A stretch of 64,000 bases of DNA from Nostoc sp. UHCC 0870 (GCF_022063185.1 NZ_CP091913.1:2791501-2855500), one strand, 5' to 3'; counted from the stretch's first letter, positions 16,883 to 26,364 are shown. Notes: a model not told the origin generated them from the letters alone. Translations and numbers: made by a program.

Positions 16883-18475
16883 TTAATTAGAAACAGTCCA
16901 CCATGCCAAACTATATGCTTGAGTAGGTTCGTTGACTTGCTGACGGAACTGCACACGAATTTTGTAGTTACCAGTAGCAGGAACGGGGCAAAAAATGTGT
17001 TCTACACTATCAACGTCACTCATTGAAGAACAAATTGTGCCAGCATCGGCATTTTTATTATCGGCTTTGACGAGATAGAGGTCTAAATTATTCAAACCGC
17101 GATCGCTAAATTTTTCTCCTAAATCATACATTTGGTTTTTGTTGGTATCCTTGAGTTCCACCAAACGATCCCAACTCAAAGTAATAGAGACAAAACTTCC
17201 CCGCTTTAAGGGTTTTGCTAAGGTATAGTCAACAGATTTACTAGCATCTACTTGTCGATAATCCCACCCAACAGCCGGGATAGTAGCAGTCGGTAGCCAT
17301 TGACCAGCACTAAATTGCTGATAAGCGCGAAAAACATTTAAATGACCCGTTCCCATTTGAGAATCCAAAGGAATTTTTGGGTTTTTATAAGCATCAGAAC
17401 CTAGCCAATCTTGGTTTTGTTTATCAATCAGCGTCCGCGTCATCCCCAACAGTAAACCATCACCCTTATCTTGGATTTTATCTGCGGAATTGAGCAAAAC
17501 AGCTTTCATCACTTGATGACGGCGACTATCAATACTCCAATTTGGTTGTTTGCTGCGTAGTTGTCTGTCACCAAACTCTTGGAGTAAAGCCACCGTAGCG
17601 GTGACATGAGGTGCAGCAAAGCTTGTACCTGTAACCTTATTTAATTTGCCATCGGGATTGAGCAAAGGAATATTATTACCTGGTGCAACTATACCTATAG
17701 AGCGTCGCCCATCCACATTAAATTCCTTACCAGCCAATCGTCCACTAACCCCTTGATTTAAACCCGCCAGATTAGAAACATCGACTTTATTAAAAATCCC
17801 CCCGCGCCGGGATGAAAAAGCCACGTTTAATCCGTTAAAATTGTCTGTAGGGATGGGAATACCACCTTTACCCTGATTGCCTGCGATCGCATACAAAACA
17901 TTATGAACACGACTAGACCAGTCAACACATAAAGTCAACAACGCTTTGCCATCTAAAGTAGCATCTGGTCGGGGGTCACGGTTGAGAGGTTCACCAAAAC
18001 TAAAGTTAATGGCACGAACATCACCAGTATTTTGCAAAGCTATATGTTGAGCTGATAAACACTCTTCTGGTTGACCCATATTTCTTGTAGAACCGACAGC
18101 TGAAGAATAGAGTCTTGCTTGCGGTGCAACTCCAGGTAAACCTTTATCTCTACTGACCATAACGCCAGCCACATTATAAGCATGGGGGTCAACGCTATTA
18201 TTAGACTTAGCTGGCGCATTGCGTAAGAAAACCCCCGCCAACGATAAAGCACGATTTTTAGACACCGCCTTATCCCAGCCAAACATACCCGGACGACCAA
18301 TTTCCACCTGACCGATCGCAATTTTCCGACCCAGCAAATTATAAGGAGGTTGATGTAGCCTCAAAACATCAATACCATTAGTTCCTAAAGAACTTGGTAA
18401 AGCCGAAGCCAAAACAGGCAAACTCAAACAAGAAGCACCGAAACCCCAAATTATCCAGCTTAATTTTTTATTCAT
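16883..18475 (-). CDS. Secreted S8 subtilase-like peptidase with altered catalytic Asp
   Basis: The 530-residue protein (ATG 18475) has a signal peptide (1-25, ending ASA). The S8 core shows the Ser motif GTSFAAPH (Ser285), oxyanion Asn200 in IAGNQG and a His candidate in DPHAYNVAGV (His98). At the place of the catalytic Asp the sequence reads IAIGQVEIGRP, with Glu58 instead of Asp. Glu may substitute weakly or the protein may be a pseudo-peptidase. The C-terminal 130 residues (about 395-530) form a beta-rich domain with KIRVQFRQ and YSLAWW, like pre-peptidase domains. The serpin next door makes a protease-inhibitor pair plausible. Confidence 0.85.
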   Translation of the reverse strand: MNKKLSWIIWGFGASCLSLPVLASALPSSLGTNGIDVLRLHQPPYNLLGRKIAIGQVEIGRPGMFGWDKAVSKNRALSLAGVFLRNAPAKSNNSVDPHAYNVAGVMVSRDKGLPGVAPQARLYSSAVGSTRNMGQPEECLSAQHIALQNTGDVRAINFSFGEPLNRDPRPDATLDGKALLTLCVDWSSRVHNVLYAIAGNQGKGGIPIPTDNFNGLNVAFSSRRGGIFNKVDVSNLAGLNQGVSGRLAGKEFNVDGRRSIGIVAPGNNIPLLNPDGKLNKVTGTSFAAPHVTATVALLQEFGDRQLRSKQPNWSIDSRRHQVMKAVLLNSADKIQDKGDGLLLGMTRTLIDKQNQDWLGSDAYKNPKIPLDSQMGTGHLNVFRAYQQFSAGQWLPTATIPAVGWDYRQVDASKSVDYTLAKPLKRGSFVSITLSWDRLVELKDTNKNQMYDLGEKFSDRGLNNLDLYLVKADNKNADAGTICSSMSDVDSVEHIFCPVPATGNYKIRVQFRQQVNEPTQAYSLAWWTVSN

Positions 18476-18518
18476 AGTCAATAGTCAATAGTTATTAGTT
18501 TATCTATCTTGTATTCTT

Positions 18519-18560
18519 CCCTGTCACCTGTCCCCTGTCACCTGTCACCTATTCCCTCTC
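18519..18560. repeat. CTGTCAC/CTGTCCC heptamer tract (STRR)
   Basis: Tandem seven-base units between the divergent subtilase and rpe genes. The same class recurs at 13421-13446, 16850-16880, 20660-20700, 24556-24602, 54863-54962 and 58084-58133. Confidence 0.85.
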
Positions 18561-18649
18561 CCCTCTCCCCAATCCCAAAAATTCTCAATATTTTGTTACC
18601 TATTTTGTTACAATACTTACAGAAGAGGACGCTTAAGAAGCCACTAGCC

Positions 18650-19357
18650 ATGACCCAAAACCAATCTCAAAAACCAATTGTTATTTCTCCATCTATCCTA
18701 TCAGCCGACTTTAGTCGATTAGGTGACGAGATTCGCGCTGTAGATGCAGCTGGAGCTGATTGGATTCATGTTGATGTAATGGACGGTCGATTTGTACCTA
18801 ATATTACGATAGGTCCTCTGGTAGTGGAGGCGATTCGTCCGGTTACAAATAAGCCTCTAGATGTCCATTTGATGATTGTCGAACCAGAAAAATATGTAGA
18901 AGGCTTTGCTAAAGCGGGTGCTGATATTATTTCTGTACATTGCGAGCATAATGCTTCCCCACATCTACACCGCACTCTCGGACAAATCAAAGAACTCGGT
19001 AAGCAAGCTGGGGTCGTACTTAACCCTGGTACACCTTTAGAACTGATTGAATATGTTCTGGAACTGTGCGACCTCATATTAATTATGAGCGTTAACCCCG
19101 GTTTTGGTGGTCAAAGCTTTATCCCTGGGGTAGTGCCAAAAATCCGCAAGCTGCGTCAAATGTGTGATGAGCGCGGTTTAGACCCTTGGATTGAAGTAGA
19201 TGGTGGACTTAAAGCTAATAATACTTGGCAAGTGTTAGAAGCCGGCGCAAATGCGATCGTAGCTGGTTCTGCTGTATTTAACGCCAAAGATTATGCTGAG
19301 GCGATTACCAATATTCGCAACAGCAAACGTCCTACACCAGAATTGGCGAAAGTTTAA
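18650..19357 (+). CDS. rpe: Ribulose-phosphate 3-epimerase
   Basis: The 235-residue TIM-barrel enzyme interconverts ribulose-5-P and xylulose-5-P in the Calvin and pentose-phosphate pathways. Signatures: [29 protein letters not shown] with metal His and Asp, [17 protein letters not shown] and the late WIEVDGG. I chose ATG 18650; an in-frame extension upstream is translated heptamer repeat and not genuine. A terminator follows at 19401. Confidence 0.96.
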   Translation: MTQNQSQKPIVISPSILSADFSRLGDEIRAVDAAGADWIHVDVMDGRFVPNITIGPLVVEAIRPVTNKPLDVHLMIVEPEKYVEGFAKAGADIISVHCEHNASPHLHRTLGQIKELGKQAGVVLNPGTPLELIEYVLELCDLILIMSVNPGFGGQSFIPGVVPKIRKLRQMCDERGLDPWIEVDGGLKANNTWQVLEAGANAIVAGSAVFNAKDYAEAITNIRNSKRPTPELAKV

Positions 19358-19400
19358 TGCTGTTGGTAATTTGCATTACTTAAAAAAGTATAAAAAGATT

Positions 19401-19432
19401 TAGGGTAGGAAGTTTCTTACCCTATTTTTTTT
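19401..19432 (+). terminator. rpe terminator
   Basis: Perfect stem TAGGGTA/TACCCTA (19401-19407 with 19418-19424) plus eight T residues. Confidence 0.9.
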
Positions 19433-19494
19433 GGTTACTTTATAAATCATATCTAAGCCTTAAAATTATTAGTTAGTTAGCTAGTAATTACAGG

Positions 19495-19830
19495 ATGACA
19501 ATGCAAACATACTATTACGTTTTGGCCAGCCGTCGCTTTTTGTTGCAAGAAGAACCCATTGAGGAAGTTCTGAAAGAACGCACTCGTCATTACCACGAAC
19601 AAGAAAAAGAAATTGATTTTTGGCTAGTATCACAACCAGCTTTTTTAGAAGCACCTGAAATGGCTCAAATCAAAGCTAAATGTCCTCAACCCGCAGCTGC
19701 TATTATTTCTACTAATTCCCAATTTATTACTTGGCTGAAACTGCGGTTAGAATATGTCATTACAGGAGAATTTCCAGCTCCTTCTGGAACAATTCCGAAT
19801 CCTATAGCATCCCTTGCTCCTGTATCTTGA
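19495..19830 (+). CDS. ycf54: Ycf54-type Mg-protoporphyrin ester cyclase complex protein
   Basis: The 111-residue protein matches Ycf54, needed for the oxygen-dependent Mg-protoporphyrin IX monomethyl ester cyclase (AcsF/CycI) that builds the chlorophyll fifth ring. Hallmarks are TYYYVLASRRFLLQEEP at the start, then ERTRHYHEQEKEIDFW and PAFLEAPEM. ATG 19495 or 19501 (MQTYYY) could start; the second is closer to family form. The last 20 residues are a Pro-rich extension. It acts at thylakoid or plasma membranes in a complex with the cyclase. Confidence 0.9.
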   Translation: MTMQTYYYVLASRRFLLQEEPIEEVLKERTRHYHEQEKEIDFWLVSQPAFLEAPEMAQIKAKCPQPAAAIISTNSQFITWLKLRLEYVITGEFPAPSGTIPNPIASLAPVS

Positions 19831-19849
19831 GCAATGAGTCAATAGTCCT

Positions 19850-19876
19850 TAGAGACGTGATAAATCGCGTCTCTAC
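19850..19876. terminator. GAGACG hairpin after ycf54
   Basis: TTAGAGACG...CGTCTCTAC stem of about 7-8 bp, the third copy of this hairpin type in the window (also 11471 and 15205). Confidence 0.5.
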
Positions 19877-19945
19877 AAGATTTAATAGTAATCAGCTTGT
19901 TTACTATGACTCATAACTAAACAAAATTTTCAGCAAAATCCTCTT

Positions 19946-20614
19946 ATGCGTCCCAATTCTGTGCAGAAATTTGCCATTTTATCCAGTGTATTCGGACTAG
20001 CGATCGCAGGCGCAGGTTTCATGGGTAGCATAACTCCCGTAACAGCCCAAACAGCCCTTCCTGTGTGTCAACCTCCTACGCCTGGGGAGTATCTGTTGCT
20101 GGTAGTCAGTCCAACAGCAGAAAATCAGAAGCAGTTACGCAGTGCCTTACCAAATGAAATTAAGACTACCACCTGCCGATATCTGACGGAGACAGTAACA
20201 CGGATAGGGGGATTTAGAAGCATTGATGATGCCAACCGTTGGGCTAGATATATCAATACTATTGTAGGCTTGTCTGCCATTATCACCACCAGACCAGGGG
20301 AATTAGCCCAGCAGCCACAGCAGCCACAGCAGCCACCCCAAATCACCTATAATCCCCAAATGCTGGGACAAGGTTTTGCTGTTTTAGTAGATTATTTTAA
20401 CCGTCCAGAACTCGCAACTAGTTTACAGCAAGCCCTAGGTGGTAACGTTGGTCTGGCATCCTACGGACAAAAACCCTATTTATTGGCAGTTTATACGACT
20501 AACCAACAAGAAGCTTACAACACATTGCAGAAGCTCAACGATCGCGGTTTTTTTGCTGTACTAGTAGATAGCCGTAAAGTCATGTTACTGCGATCGGTTG
20601 TGCAAGTACAGTAG
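19946..20614 (+). CDS. Secreted protein with two SPOR-like halves
   Basis: The 222-residue protein has a signal peptide (1-34, ending TAQT). The mature part has two similar halves separated by a (QQP) run at about 127-137. Each half has the pattern of a SPOR-type alpha/beta fold: YLLLVVSPT then GGFRSIDDANRWARYINTIVGLSAII, and AVLVDYFN then PYLLAVYTTNQQEAYNTLQKLNDRGFFAVLVDS. SPOR domains bind denuded peptidoglycan, so a periplasmic cell-wall role is likely. The assignment is from pattern only. Confidence 0.65.
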   Translation: MRPNSVQKFAILSSVFGLAIAGAGFMGSITPVTAQTALPVCQPPTPGEYLLLVVSPTAENQKQLRSALPNEIKTTTCRYLTETVTRIGGFRSIDDANRWARYINTIVGLSAIITTRPGELAQQPQQPQQPPQITYNPQMLGQGFAVLVDYFNRPELATSLQQALGGNVGLASYGQKPYLLAVYTTNQQEAYNTLQKLNDRGFFAVLVDSRKVMLLRSVVQVQ

Positions 20615-20702
20615 CGTCGCTGCGCTCCGAAGTCAAAAGTCAAAAGTCATTAGTTTTTCTCCTCTATCACCTGTCCCCTGTCCCCTGTCCCCTGTCCCCT
20701 AC

Positions 20703-21170
20703 CTATTGACTATTGACCAACAAAGACCCAGCTAATAGAGAAATTGTGATCCCTAAAGCTGAACCTGCTATGACTTGTACAGGTGTATGTCCTAGCAATT
20801 CCTTGAGACGGTCTTGGTTAAAGTCTGGTTTTTCATGAAATAATTCATCAATCATTTGATTGAGGATGCGGGCTTGCTTACCGGCCGCTTGGCGCACTCC
20901 GGCTGCATCATACATGACGATAATGGCAAAAATTGTAGCCAAGGCAAAGTCAGGCGATGCCCAACCTAGAGTTTGTCCAACACCAGTAGCAAGAGCTGTC
21001 ACCAAGGCTGAATGTGCGCTGGGCATACCTCCAGTGGTTACTAAAACGCGGACATTCAGTTTGCGGTGTTGAACTAGCTCAATCACCAGCTTCAATGCTT
21101 GAGCTAAAAAACAAGCTACCAGAGCAACCAGCAGCACCCGGTTGTCTAAAATGTTGCCTATGTCCTGCAT
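20703..21170 (-). CDS. Divergent PAP2-family membrane protein (DUF212)
   Basis: A 155-residue membrane protein with helices at about 12-30, 65-85 (SAHSALVTALATGVGQ), 85-100 and 130-152. The TTGGMPSAHSALVTAL segment is the PAP2-like SxHS motif, and YDAAGVRQAAGKQARILNQMIDEL is the family mark. It may act on lipid or polyprenyl phosphates. It lies downstream of the GGPP synthase gene on the same strand, which would suit a prenyl-phosphate role; that is inference. Confidence 0.85.
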   Translation of the reverse strand: MQDIGNILDNRVLLVALVACFLAQALKLVIELVQHRKLNVRVLVTTGGMPSAHSALVTALATGVGQTLGWASPDFALATIFAIIVMYDAAGVRQAAGKQARILNQMIDELFHEKPDFNQDRLKELLGHTPVQVIAGSALGITISLLAGSLLVNSQ

Positions 21171-21392
21171 GGTCTTTTGGTTCGGTTAGTCAGTATTAGC
21201 AGTAGTCGTTTTTCACAGAGTACGTTGAGATGCAACCCAAAATGCAGCTTCACCACACTCCAATTTAAGATACCCTACGGGTAGGCTTACGCCGACCGAG
21301 GAAAGCAAGCTACAAAATCCAAAATTTACAGCCCATTGTGATTGATTGCAATGGGTTTTTGAATTTAATTGTGAATTCCCCCAGAGGTTAAT

Positions 21393-22322
21393 CTAATGAT
21401 TGCGACTGGTGATAAATTGAGCGAGTGCTTTGAGTGGCTGTGCTAATTCCCCAAATGGGTCTAGTTCTGCACACGCTGACTCAATTAGTTCTTGAGCTTT
21501 AGCACGGGATTTTTCGATACCCCACAGACTAGGATAAGTAACTTTTTGCGCTAGGAGGTCTTTACCTGCGGTTTTACCCAATTGCTCTTGGGTACAGGTG
21601 ATATCGAGGATATCATCAATGATTTGAAATGCTAGTCCGATGTTTTGGGAATAGCGTGAGAGTCTTTGTACATCTTCAGATGATGCGCCAGCTAAAATTC
21701 CACCACAGACAACAGAGGCTTCTAGAAGGGCAGCTGTCTTATGGTTATGGATGAAGTTGAGGGTTTCTAGGGAAATATCTGATTTACCCTCTGAGTCTAA
21801 ATCAACCACCTGACCACCAACTAAACCAGCAGCACCTAATGCTTTTCCCAGTCTGGCAATTACCTGCAATACCCTCTCTCTTGCTACACTTTCAGGTGTA
21901 TTGGTAGCAACCAATTCAAAAGAATAAGCCAATAAGCCATCCCCAGCTAGAATTGCAATGTCATCGCCATAGACTTTGTGATTTGTCAACCTACCACGAC
22001 GGTAATCGTCATTATCCATTGCTGGCAGGTCATCATGAATCAATGACATAGTATGGATCATTTCTAATGCACAAGCTGTAGGCATGGCCATCTCGATTGT
22101 ACCGCCCATCATTTCACAGGTAGCTAGGCAGAGAATCGGACGCAGACGCTTACCTCCAGCTAATAGCGAGTAGCGCATTGATTCATAAATTTTTTCTGGA
22201 TAAATGACAGGAAGTGACTCATCCAGCGCAGCTTCACAAAGTTTTTTTCGCTCTTGAAGATAAGCTGTTAGGTTAAATGAGGCTTTTCCTGGCATCTTCT
22301 GAAGGTTATCAGCTGCTACCAT
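21393..22322 (-). CDS. crtE: Geranylgeranyl diphosphate synthase (trans-prenyltransferase)
   Basis: The 309-residue enzyme adds isopentenyl diphosphate to allylic substrates, feeding carotenoid and phytol synthesis. First aspartate motif [14 protein letters not shown] near 93, [14 protein letters not shown] near 187, and second motif [11 protein letters not shown] near 230. Length and sequence fit the cyanobacterial GGPPS/CrtE type. It lies 148 bp downstream of folD on the same strand and upstream of the PAP2-like gene. Confidence 0.93.
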   Translation of the reverse strand: MVAADNLQKMPGKASFNLTAYLQERKKLCEAALDESLPVIYPEKIYESMRYSLLAGGKRLRPILCLATCEMMGGTIEMAMPTACALEMIHTMSLIHDDLPAMDNDDYRRGRLTNHKVYGDDIAILAGDGLLAYSFELVATNTPESVARERVLQVIARLGKALGAAGLVGGQVVDLDSEGKSDISLETLNFIHNHKTAALLEASVVCGGILAGASSEDVQRLSRYSQNIGLAFQIIDDILDITCTQEQLGKTAGKDLLAQKVTYPSLWGIEKSRAKAQELIESACAELDPFGELAQPLKALAQFITSRNH

Positions 22323-22470
22323 CCTTAGAATTCCTTAAATTTTTGGCTTTTGGCTATTTGTCATACACGTCACAATTTTAAGATGCTCTGGAGTCAAAAG
22401 ATTAACTAATACTTCATTAATCATGGAAGATAAATGATAAATGATGAGTTATGTTACATTTCATAATTTT

Positions 22471-23373
22471 TCATTTATCATTTAAAATCCCCTTCTCCTT
22501 TGCTGCTTTTAAATAACTGGCAAATGTATTTTCTAGCAAAAGAGCCACTGTCATTGGTCCAACACCGCCAGGAACTGGGGTGATATATGCCGCGACATTA
22601 GCCGTTGCTGCAAATTCAACATCGCCAACTAAGCGACTTTTGCCACTACTATTATCAGTGACGCGATTTATCCCCACATCTACCACAACAGAGCCTGGTT
22701 TCACCATGTCAGCAGTAATTAATCCGGGGATACCTGCGGCGACAACGAGAATATCAGCGTTTCTAATGATACTGGTAATGTCTTGCGATCGCGAATGAAC
22801 AACAGTAACAGTAGCATTAGCTTCTAGTAGCATCAAGGCCATCGGTTTACCTACTAAAATACTGCGTCCTAATACTACTGCCTGTTTTCCCGCCAAAGGA
22901 ATGTCATACTCTGCTAATAGCCGCATCACTCCCGCAGGTGTACAACTGCGTAAGCCTGTTTCCTCTCTTACCAGTTTTCCTAAATTCACTGGATGCAGTC
23001 CATCAGCATCTTTATCGGGGACAATTTGATGCAATAGCTTGACAGAATCTAAATGTTTTGGTAATGGTAGCTGTACGAGAATACCATCTACTTGTTCATC
23101 TTGGTTGAGTGTAGCGATCGCATCTTCTAATTCTTCTTGGGTTGTTTCTTGGGGGAAGTGTTTCCCAAAAGAAGCAATACCCACCTTAGCGCAGGATTTT
23201 TCTTTGTTACGCACATAAGCAGCAGAAGCCGGGTTATCCCCAACCATCAACACCGCTAACCCAGGAGGACGACCGATTTTGGTTTGTAATTCTTTGATTT
23301 GTGAAGCTAGTTCTTGCTGAATTTTTTCAGCTAAAGCTTTACCATCCAAGATTGTGGCAGTTTTTGTTTCCAT
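22471..23373 (-). CDS. folD: Methylenetetrahydrofolate dehydrogenase / cyclohydrolase
   Basis: The 300-residue bifunctional enzyme interconverts 5,10-methylene- and 10-formyl-tetrahydrofolate. Signatures: [17 protein letters not shown] with the catalytic lysine near 57, [28 protein letters not shown], the cofactor loop [12 protein letters not shown], and the C-terminal [10 protein letters not shown]. Start ATG 23373. It heads a minus-strand group with crtE and the PAP2-like gene. Confidence 0.96.
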   Translation of the reverse strand: METKTATILDGKALAEKIQQELASQIKELQTKIGRPPGLAVLMVGDNPASAAYVRNKEKSCAKVGIASFGKHFPQETTQEELEDAIATLNQDEQVDGILVQLPLPKHLDSVKLLHQIVPDKDADGLHPVNLGKLVREETGLRSCTPAGVMRLLAEYDIPLAGKQAVVLGRSILVGKPMALMLLEANATVTVVHSRSQDITSIIRNADILVVAAGIPGLITADMVKPGSVVVDVGINRVTDNSSGKSRLVGDVEFAATANVAAYITPVPGGVGPMTVALLLENTFASYLKAAKEKGILNDK

Positions 23374-23567
23374 GAGAATTCCTAAATTTAAATATAGAAC
23401 TTACGCAAGTTTTAATAGTCATTGGTTATTAATCAATGGTCAATAGTTACACATAACCCTTGCTTGTAGATTATTATGGCGTTGCTGTCTGCTTGTCTAT
23501 TTTCTCATATTGGGGACAGGAGATAGGGGACAGGGAGAAGAATTAATGACTAATGACTAATGACTAA

Positions 23568-23658
23568 TAGACCTCTTGCATAAATATTTTTTTGTTTCGC
23601 GCAAAGGCGCAAAGACGCAAAGAAGGACGCTGTAATTATGACTTTTGCAAGAGGTCTA
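23568..23658. repeat. MITE-like element with 13-bp terminal inverted repeats
   Basis: TAGACCTCTTGCA at 23568-23580 is repeated inverted as TGCAAGAGGTCTA at 23646-23658. The 65 bp between hold GCGCAAAG/ACGCAAAG repeats and code for nothing. It is preceded by TAATGAC repeats (23543-23566). The whole 338-bp gap 23374-23711 has no gene. Confidence 0.75.
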
Positions 23659-23711
23659 ATGACTCTAATCTGTTTTGAAAATTACGTTAGCGTAGGGGGC
23701 GGAGCATCGTT

Positions 23712-24083
23712 ATGAATTACAAACTACGAATTGGTATTACCTTACTTTTATTGGTGGGACTTTGTAGCTGTGCGCCTTTGAATGTGTCAGGCTTGAAAGG
23801 TAATAAAATTAGCTTTGGTAGCAATGTGACGGCGATTCAGAAAATAAAAGCCACCCCTGACAAACAAGGTAATGTTTATATCCAAGGTAAGGTAGAAAGA
23901 AAAGTTCCCTTATTAAAGCATCGGGCATATTTAATTAATGATTCCACCGACCAAATTTGGGTTGTAACTAATCAAAGCAATTTCCAAGAGGGGGAGTCAG
24001 TAGTAATTAAAGGTAAATTATTATACGAAAGTATTCCCATAGCAGACCAAGAATTTGGGGAGGTTTACTTGGAAGAGAAGTAA
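23712..24083 (+). CDS. Small lipoprotein, OB-fold-like
   Basis: A 123-residue protein with a lipoprotein signal (LLLLVGLCSCAP; lipid Cys near 20). The mature part is all-beta: IQKIKATPDKQGNVYIQGKVER, AYLINDSTDQIWVVTN and EGESVVIKGKLLYE follow the pattern of OB-fold nucleic-acid or oligomer-binding periplasmic proteins. I cannot name a function. It precedes the Nudix gene by 33 bp on the same strand. Confidence 0.65.
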   Translation: MNYKLRIGITLLLLVGLCSCAPLNVSGLKGNKISFGSNVTAIQKIKATPDKQGNVYIQGKVERKVPLLKHRAYLINDSTDQIWVVTNQSNFQEGESVVIKGKLLYESIPIADQEFGEVYLEEK

Positions 24084-24116
24084 TAATATTTACATTAATT
24101 CCAAAAATAATGTCAA

Positions 24117-24542
24117 ATGAATAAGCAAAAAGTTCATGTAGCGATCGCCATCCTCTACCAAGATAATAAATTTTTGATGCAACTGCGGGACAATATCCCC
24201 AATATTCCCTACCCTGGTCACTGGGCATTGTTTGGCGGTCACATCGAACCCGGCGAAACACCAGATATAGCAGTACAGCGAGAAATCCTAGAAGAAATCG
24301 GCTATATTCTGCCACCCTTTGTTGAATTTGGCTGTTATCCTGATGAAAAAGTAGTGCGTCATGTGTTCCATGCACCCCTACTGGTAGAATTCCATCAATT
24401 GGTGTTAAATGAAGGTTGCGATATGGCGTTATTAACACCAGCAGATATTAGTCAAGGTAAATTTTATTCAAAAAACCTTAGAGAAACCAGACCTTTAGGT
24501 TCTGTAGCACAGCAAATCTTATTAGACTTCATTAATCAATAG
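24117..24542 (+). CDS. Nudix hydrolase
   Basis: The 141-residue protein has a full Nudix box at 41-63 (GHIEPGETPDIAVQREILEEIGY: G-x5-E-x7-REUxEExGU). It should hydrolyse a nucleoside diphosphate linked to another group, with Mg2+ bound by the REILEE glutamates. Substrate not predictable. It lies between the small lipoprotein gene and the second AI-2E permease. Confidence 0.92.
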   Translation: MNKQKVHVAIAILYQDNKFLMQLRDNIPNIPYPGHWALFGGHIEPGETPDIAVQREILEEIGYILPPFVEFGCYPDEKVVRHVFHAPLLVEFHQLVLNEGCDMALLTPADISQGKFYSKNLRETRPLGSVAQQILLDFINQ

Positions 24543-24555
24543 TCATTAATTCTTC

Positions 24556-24602
24556 TCCCTGTCCCCTGTCACCTGTCCCCTGTCACCTGTCACCTATCCC
24601 CC
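24556..24602. repeat. CTGTCAC/CTGTCCC heptamer tract (STRR)
   Basis: About six tandem seven-base units directly after the Nudix gene and before the second permease. Confidence 0.85.
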
Positions 24603-24648
24603 CATACCAGGCACAATAAACTTATAGCGCGTGTGGAGTCACCACTAA

Positions 24649-25749
24649 ATGCAATCAATAAACAAATTGCCTCGATGGTTAACTGTGGGACTGGCGTTTC
24701 CTGTAGCTATTCTCAACGGTTGGCTATTAATTCAGGTTGTACAGTATTTTCAACCCTTGGTGAGCGTTTTGGCATCTGCCACCCTCCTGGCTTTTGTTTT
24801 AGATTATCCCATCCAATTTTTTCAACGCCGTGGGGTGAAACGCAACTTGGCGATTGTTGGGGTGTTATTGTTAGCTGTGGTGATTTTAGTAGGCTTAGGT
24901 CTGACCTTAGTACCACTAATCATTGGACAGCTGAACGAACTAGTGAATATTCTGCCTCATTGGATTGATTCTGGCGTTCAACAGCTTGACGTTTTGCAAA
25001 ATTGGATAGCAACGCAAACTTTACCCGTAAATTTGAGCGGTTTAGCCACACAGGTTTTAGAGCGATTTTCTAACCAATTGCAGTCTGTGACTGGTAAAAT
25101 TTTGGGTTTAGCTTTCGATACTATTGGGGTTGTGGTGAATGTGCTGCTGGCGGTAGTCCTAACCATTTATATGGTACTAAATGGCGATCGCTTGTGGGAT
25201 GGTCTTTATAAGTGGTTTCCTTCTCACATCGGCTCGAAACTCCGACAAATACTAAGGGAAGATTTCCATAATTACTTTATCGGTCAAGCTACATTAGGTG
25301 CTGTACTAGCTGTCACAGTAACTTTAGCGTTTGTAGCGTTGCGAATTCCCTTAGCACTACTTTTTGGCATTGGTATTGGCTTTTTCTCCCTGTTTCCCTT
25401 TGGTACAGGTATCGGCATTGCTATTGTTAGTCTATTAGTTGCTTTAGAAAACTTTTGGTTAGGATTTGAAGTTTTAGGGGTAGCTGTCGCTATCGACCAA
25501 ATCAACTCTAATTTTGTTGCACCTAGAATTTTAGGTAACTTAACTGGTTTAAATCCTGTTTGGGTGGTAGTTTCTTTGTTATTGGGAGCTAAATTAGGCG
25601 GTGTTTTAGGTTTATTAGTTGCTATCCCTACAGCCAGTTTTATTAAAGATATCACCGATACTTGGCGGGCTGGAGAATTAAATCAGATAGATAATACAGA
25701 ATCAGACTCAGCAAAGGTTGAAGGTGAAGTAGTAGTTACCCGTAGCTAA
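24649..25749 (+). CDS. AI-2E/PerM family permease (second copy)
   Basis: The 366-residue membrane protein is a paralogue of the 14003-15184 gene; shared blocks include QYFQPLVSVLASATLLAFVLDYP, IPLALLFGIGIGFFSLFPFGTGIGIA and APRILGNLTGLNPVWVVVSLLLGAKLGGVLGL. It has about eight hydrophobic helices and a hydrophilic stretch at 95-140. Cargo unknown. A hairpin, TGCCCACCA/TGGTGGGCA (25775-25803), separates it from the convergent PEP-CTERM gene. Confidence 0.88.
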   Translation: MQSINKLPRWLTVGLAFPVAILNGWLLIQVVQYFQPLVSVLASATLLAFVLDYPIQFFQRRGVKRNLAIVGVLLLAVVILVGLGLTLVPLIIGQLNELVNILPHWIDSGVQQLDVLQNWIATQTLPVNLSGLATQVLERFSNQLQSVTGKILGLAFDTIGVVVNVLLAVVLTIYMVLNGDRLWDGLYKWFPSHIGSKLRQILREDFHNYFIGQATLGAVLAVTVTLAFVALRIPLALLFGIGIGFFSLFPFGTGIGIAIVSLLVALENFWLGFEVLGVAVAIDQINSNFVAPRILGNLTGLNPVWVVVSLLLGAKLGGVLGLLVAIPTASFIKDITDTWRAGELNQIDNTESDSAKVEGEVVVTRS

Positions 25750-25774
25750 GTAATTGGAAAAAATTAATGTATGA

Positions 25775-25803
25775 TGCCCACCAAAACCTAGATATGGTGG
25801 GCA
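25775..25803. terminator. Hairpin between convergent permease and PEP-CTERM genes
   Basis: Perfect 9-bp inverted repeat TGCCCACCA/TGGTGGGCA with an 11-base loop, placed between two stop codons. Likely bidirectional terminator. Confidence 0.65.
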
Positions 25804-25815
25804 AATCTTCCGATA

Positions 25816-26364
25816 TTAAGCTTTAACTTTTCTCATTGCTTTTGCTTTTCTTTTGATTATCAAGCTAATACCACAAACAAGAATAGCACCACCCAGAGTT
25901 GTAGGCTCAGGTACTTTTGTATAAGTTACTTTACCAAAGCCAATTTCAGTATTTTGAAAACTGCCATCCAGAATTGTAAAATCTTCCCCAACAATTTCGT
26001 AGAAGAATGCAGAGGGATTGACTTTATCAAAGAAGAAATAACTTAATTCTACAGATGGCTTACCTGTAGAAGATGAAACTAACGATACAACAGGAAAATC
26101 AGGATAGGCGATATCATCTTTTTCTGTGTAAAGATTGGAATCTCCGTCAAATTGGAAAGATAATGACTTAACTATTGCTTCTGGAAAGATACCACTACTA
26201 AAAGTTGCGTCATCAAAACTAAAAAACCCTTTGCCTGTTTTTGTGGGACTTTCAACAGTAAAAGCGTAATTCACAATAGCAGCAGATGCAGTTTTGACAT
26301 CTACAACAGAAAAACCTATAGCCAGAGTAGCAGCAGTTACAGCCAAATTTTTCAGTAATTTCAT
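25816..26364 (-). CDS. PEP-CTERM sorting-domain exported protein
   Basis: The 182-residue protein has a signal peptide (ending KTASAA near residue 28) and a C-terminal VPEPTTLGGAILVCGISLIIKRK, the PEP-CTERM signal (PEP motif, helix, basic tail) recognised by exosortase. The middle is beta-rich with FSFDDATFSSG and LSFQFDGDSN. Such proteins go to the surface or extracellular matrix; a specific function is unknown. I chose ATG 26364; ATG 26376 is also in frame. Confidence 0.85.
   Translation of the reverse strand: MKLLKNLAVTAATLAIGFSVVDVKTASAAIVNYAFTVESPTKTGKGFFSFDDATFSSGIFPEAIVKSLSFQFDGDSNLYTEKDDIAYPDFPVVSLVSSSTGKPSVELSYFFFDKVNPSAFFYEIVGEDFTILDGSFQNTEIGFGKVTYTKVPEPTTLGGAILVCGISLIIKRKAKAMRKVKA

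Noticed and set aside
18509..18649. N-terminal extension of rpe
   Set aside because: The extra residues are translated heptamer repeats and family members start at the 18650 ATG.
24633..24968. 111-codon frame overlapping the second permease
   Set aside because: Out-of-frame shadow of the permease gene.
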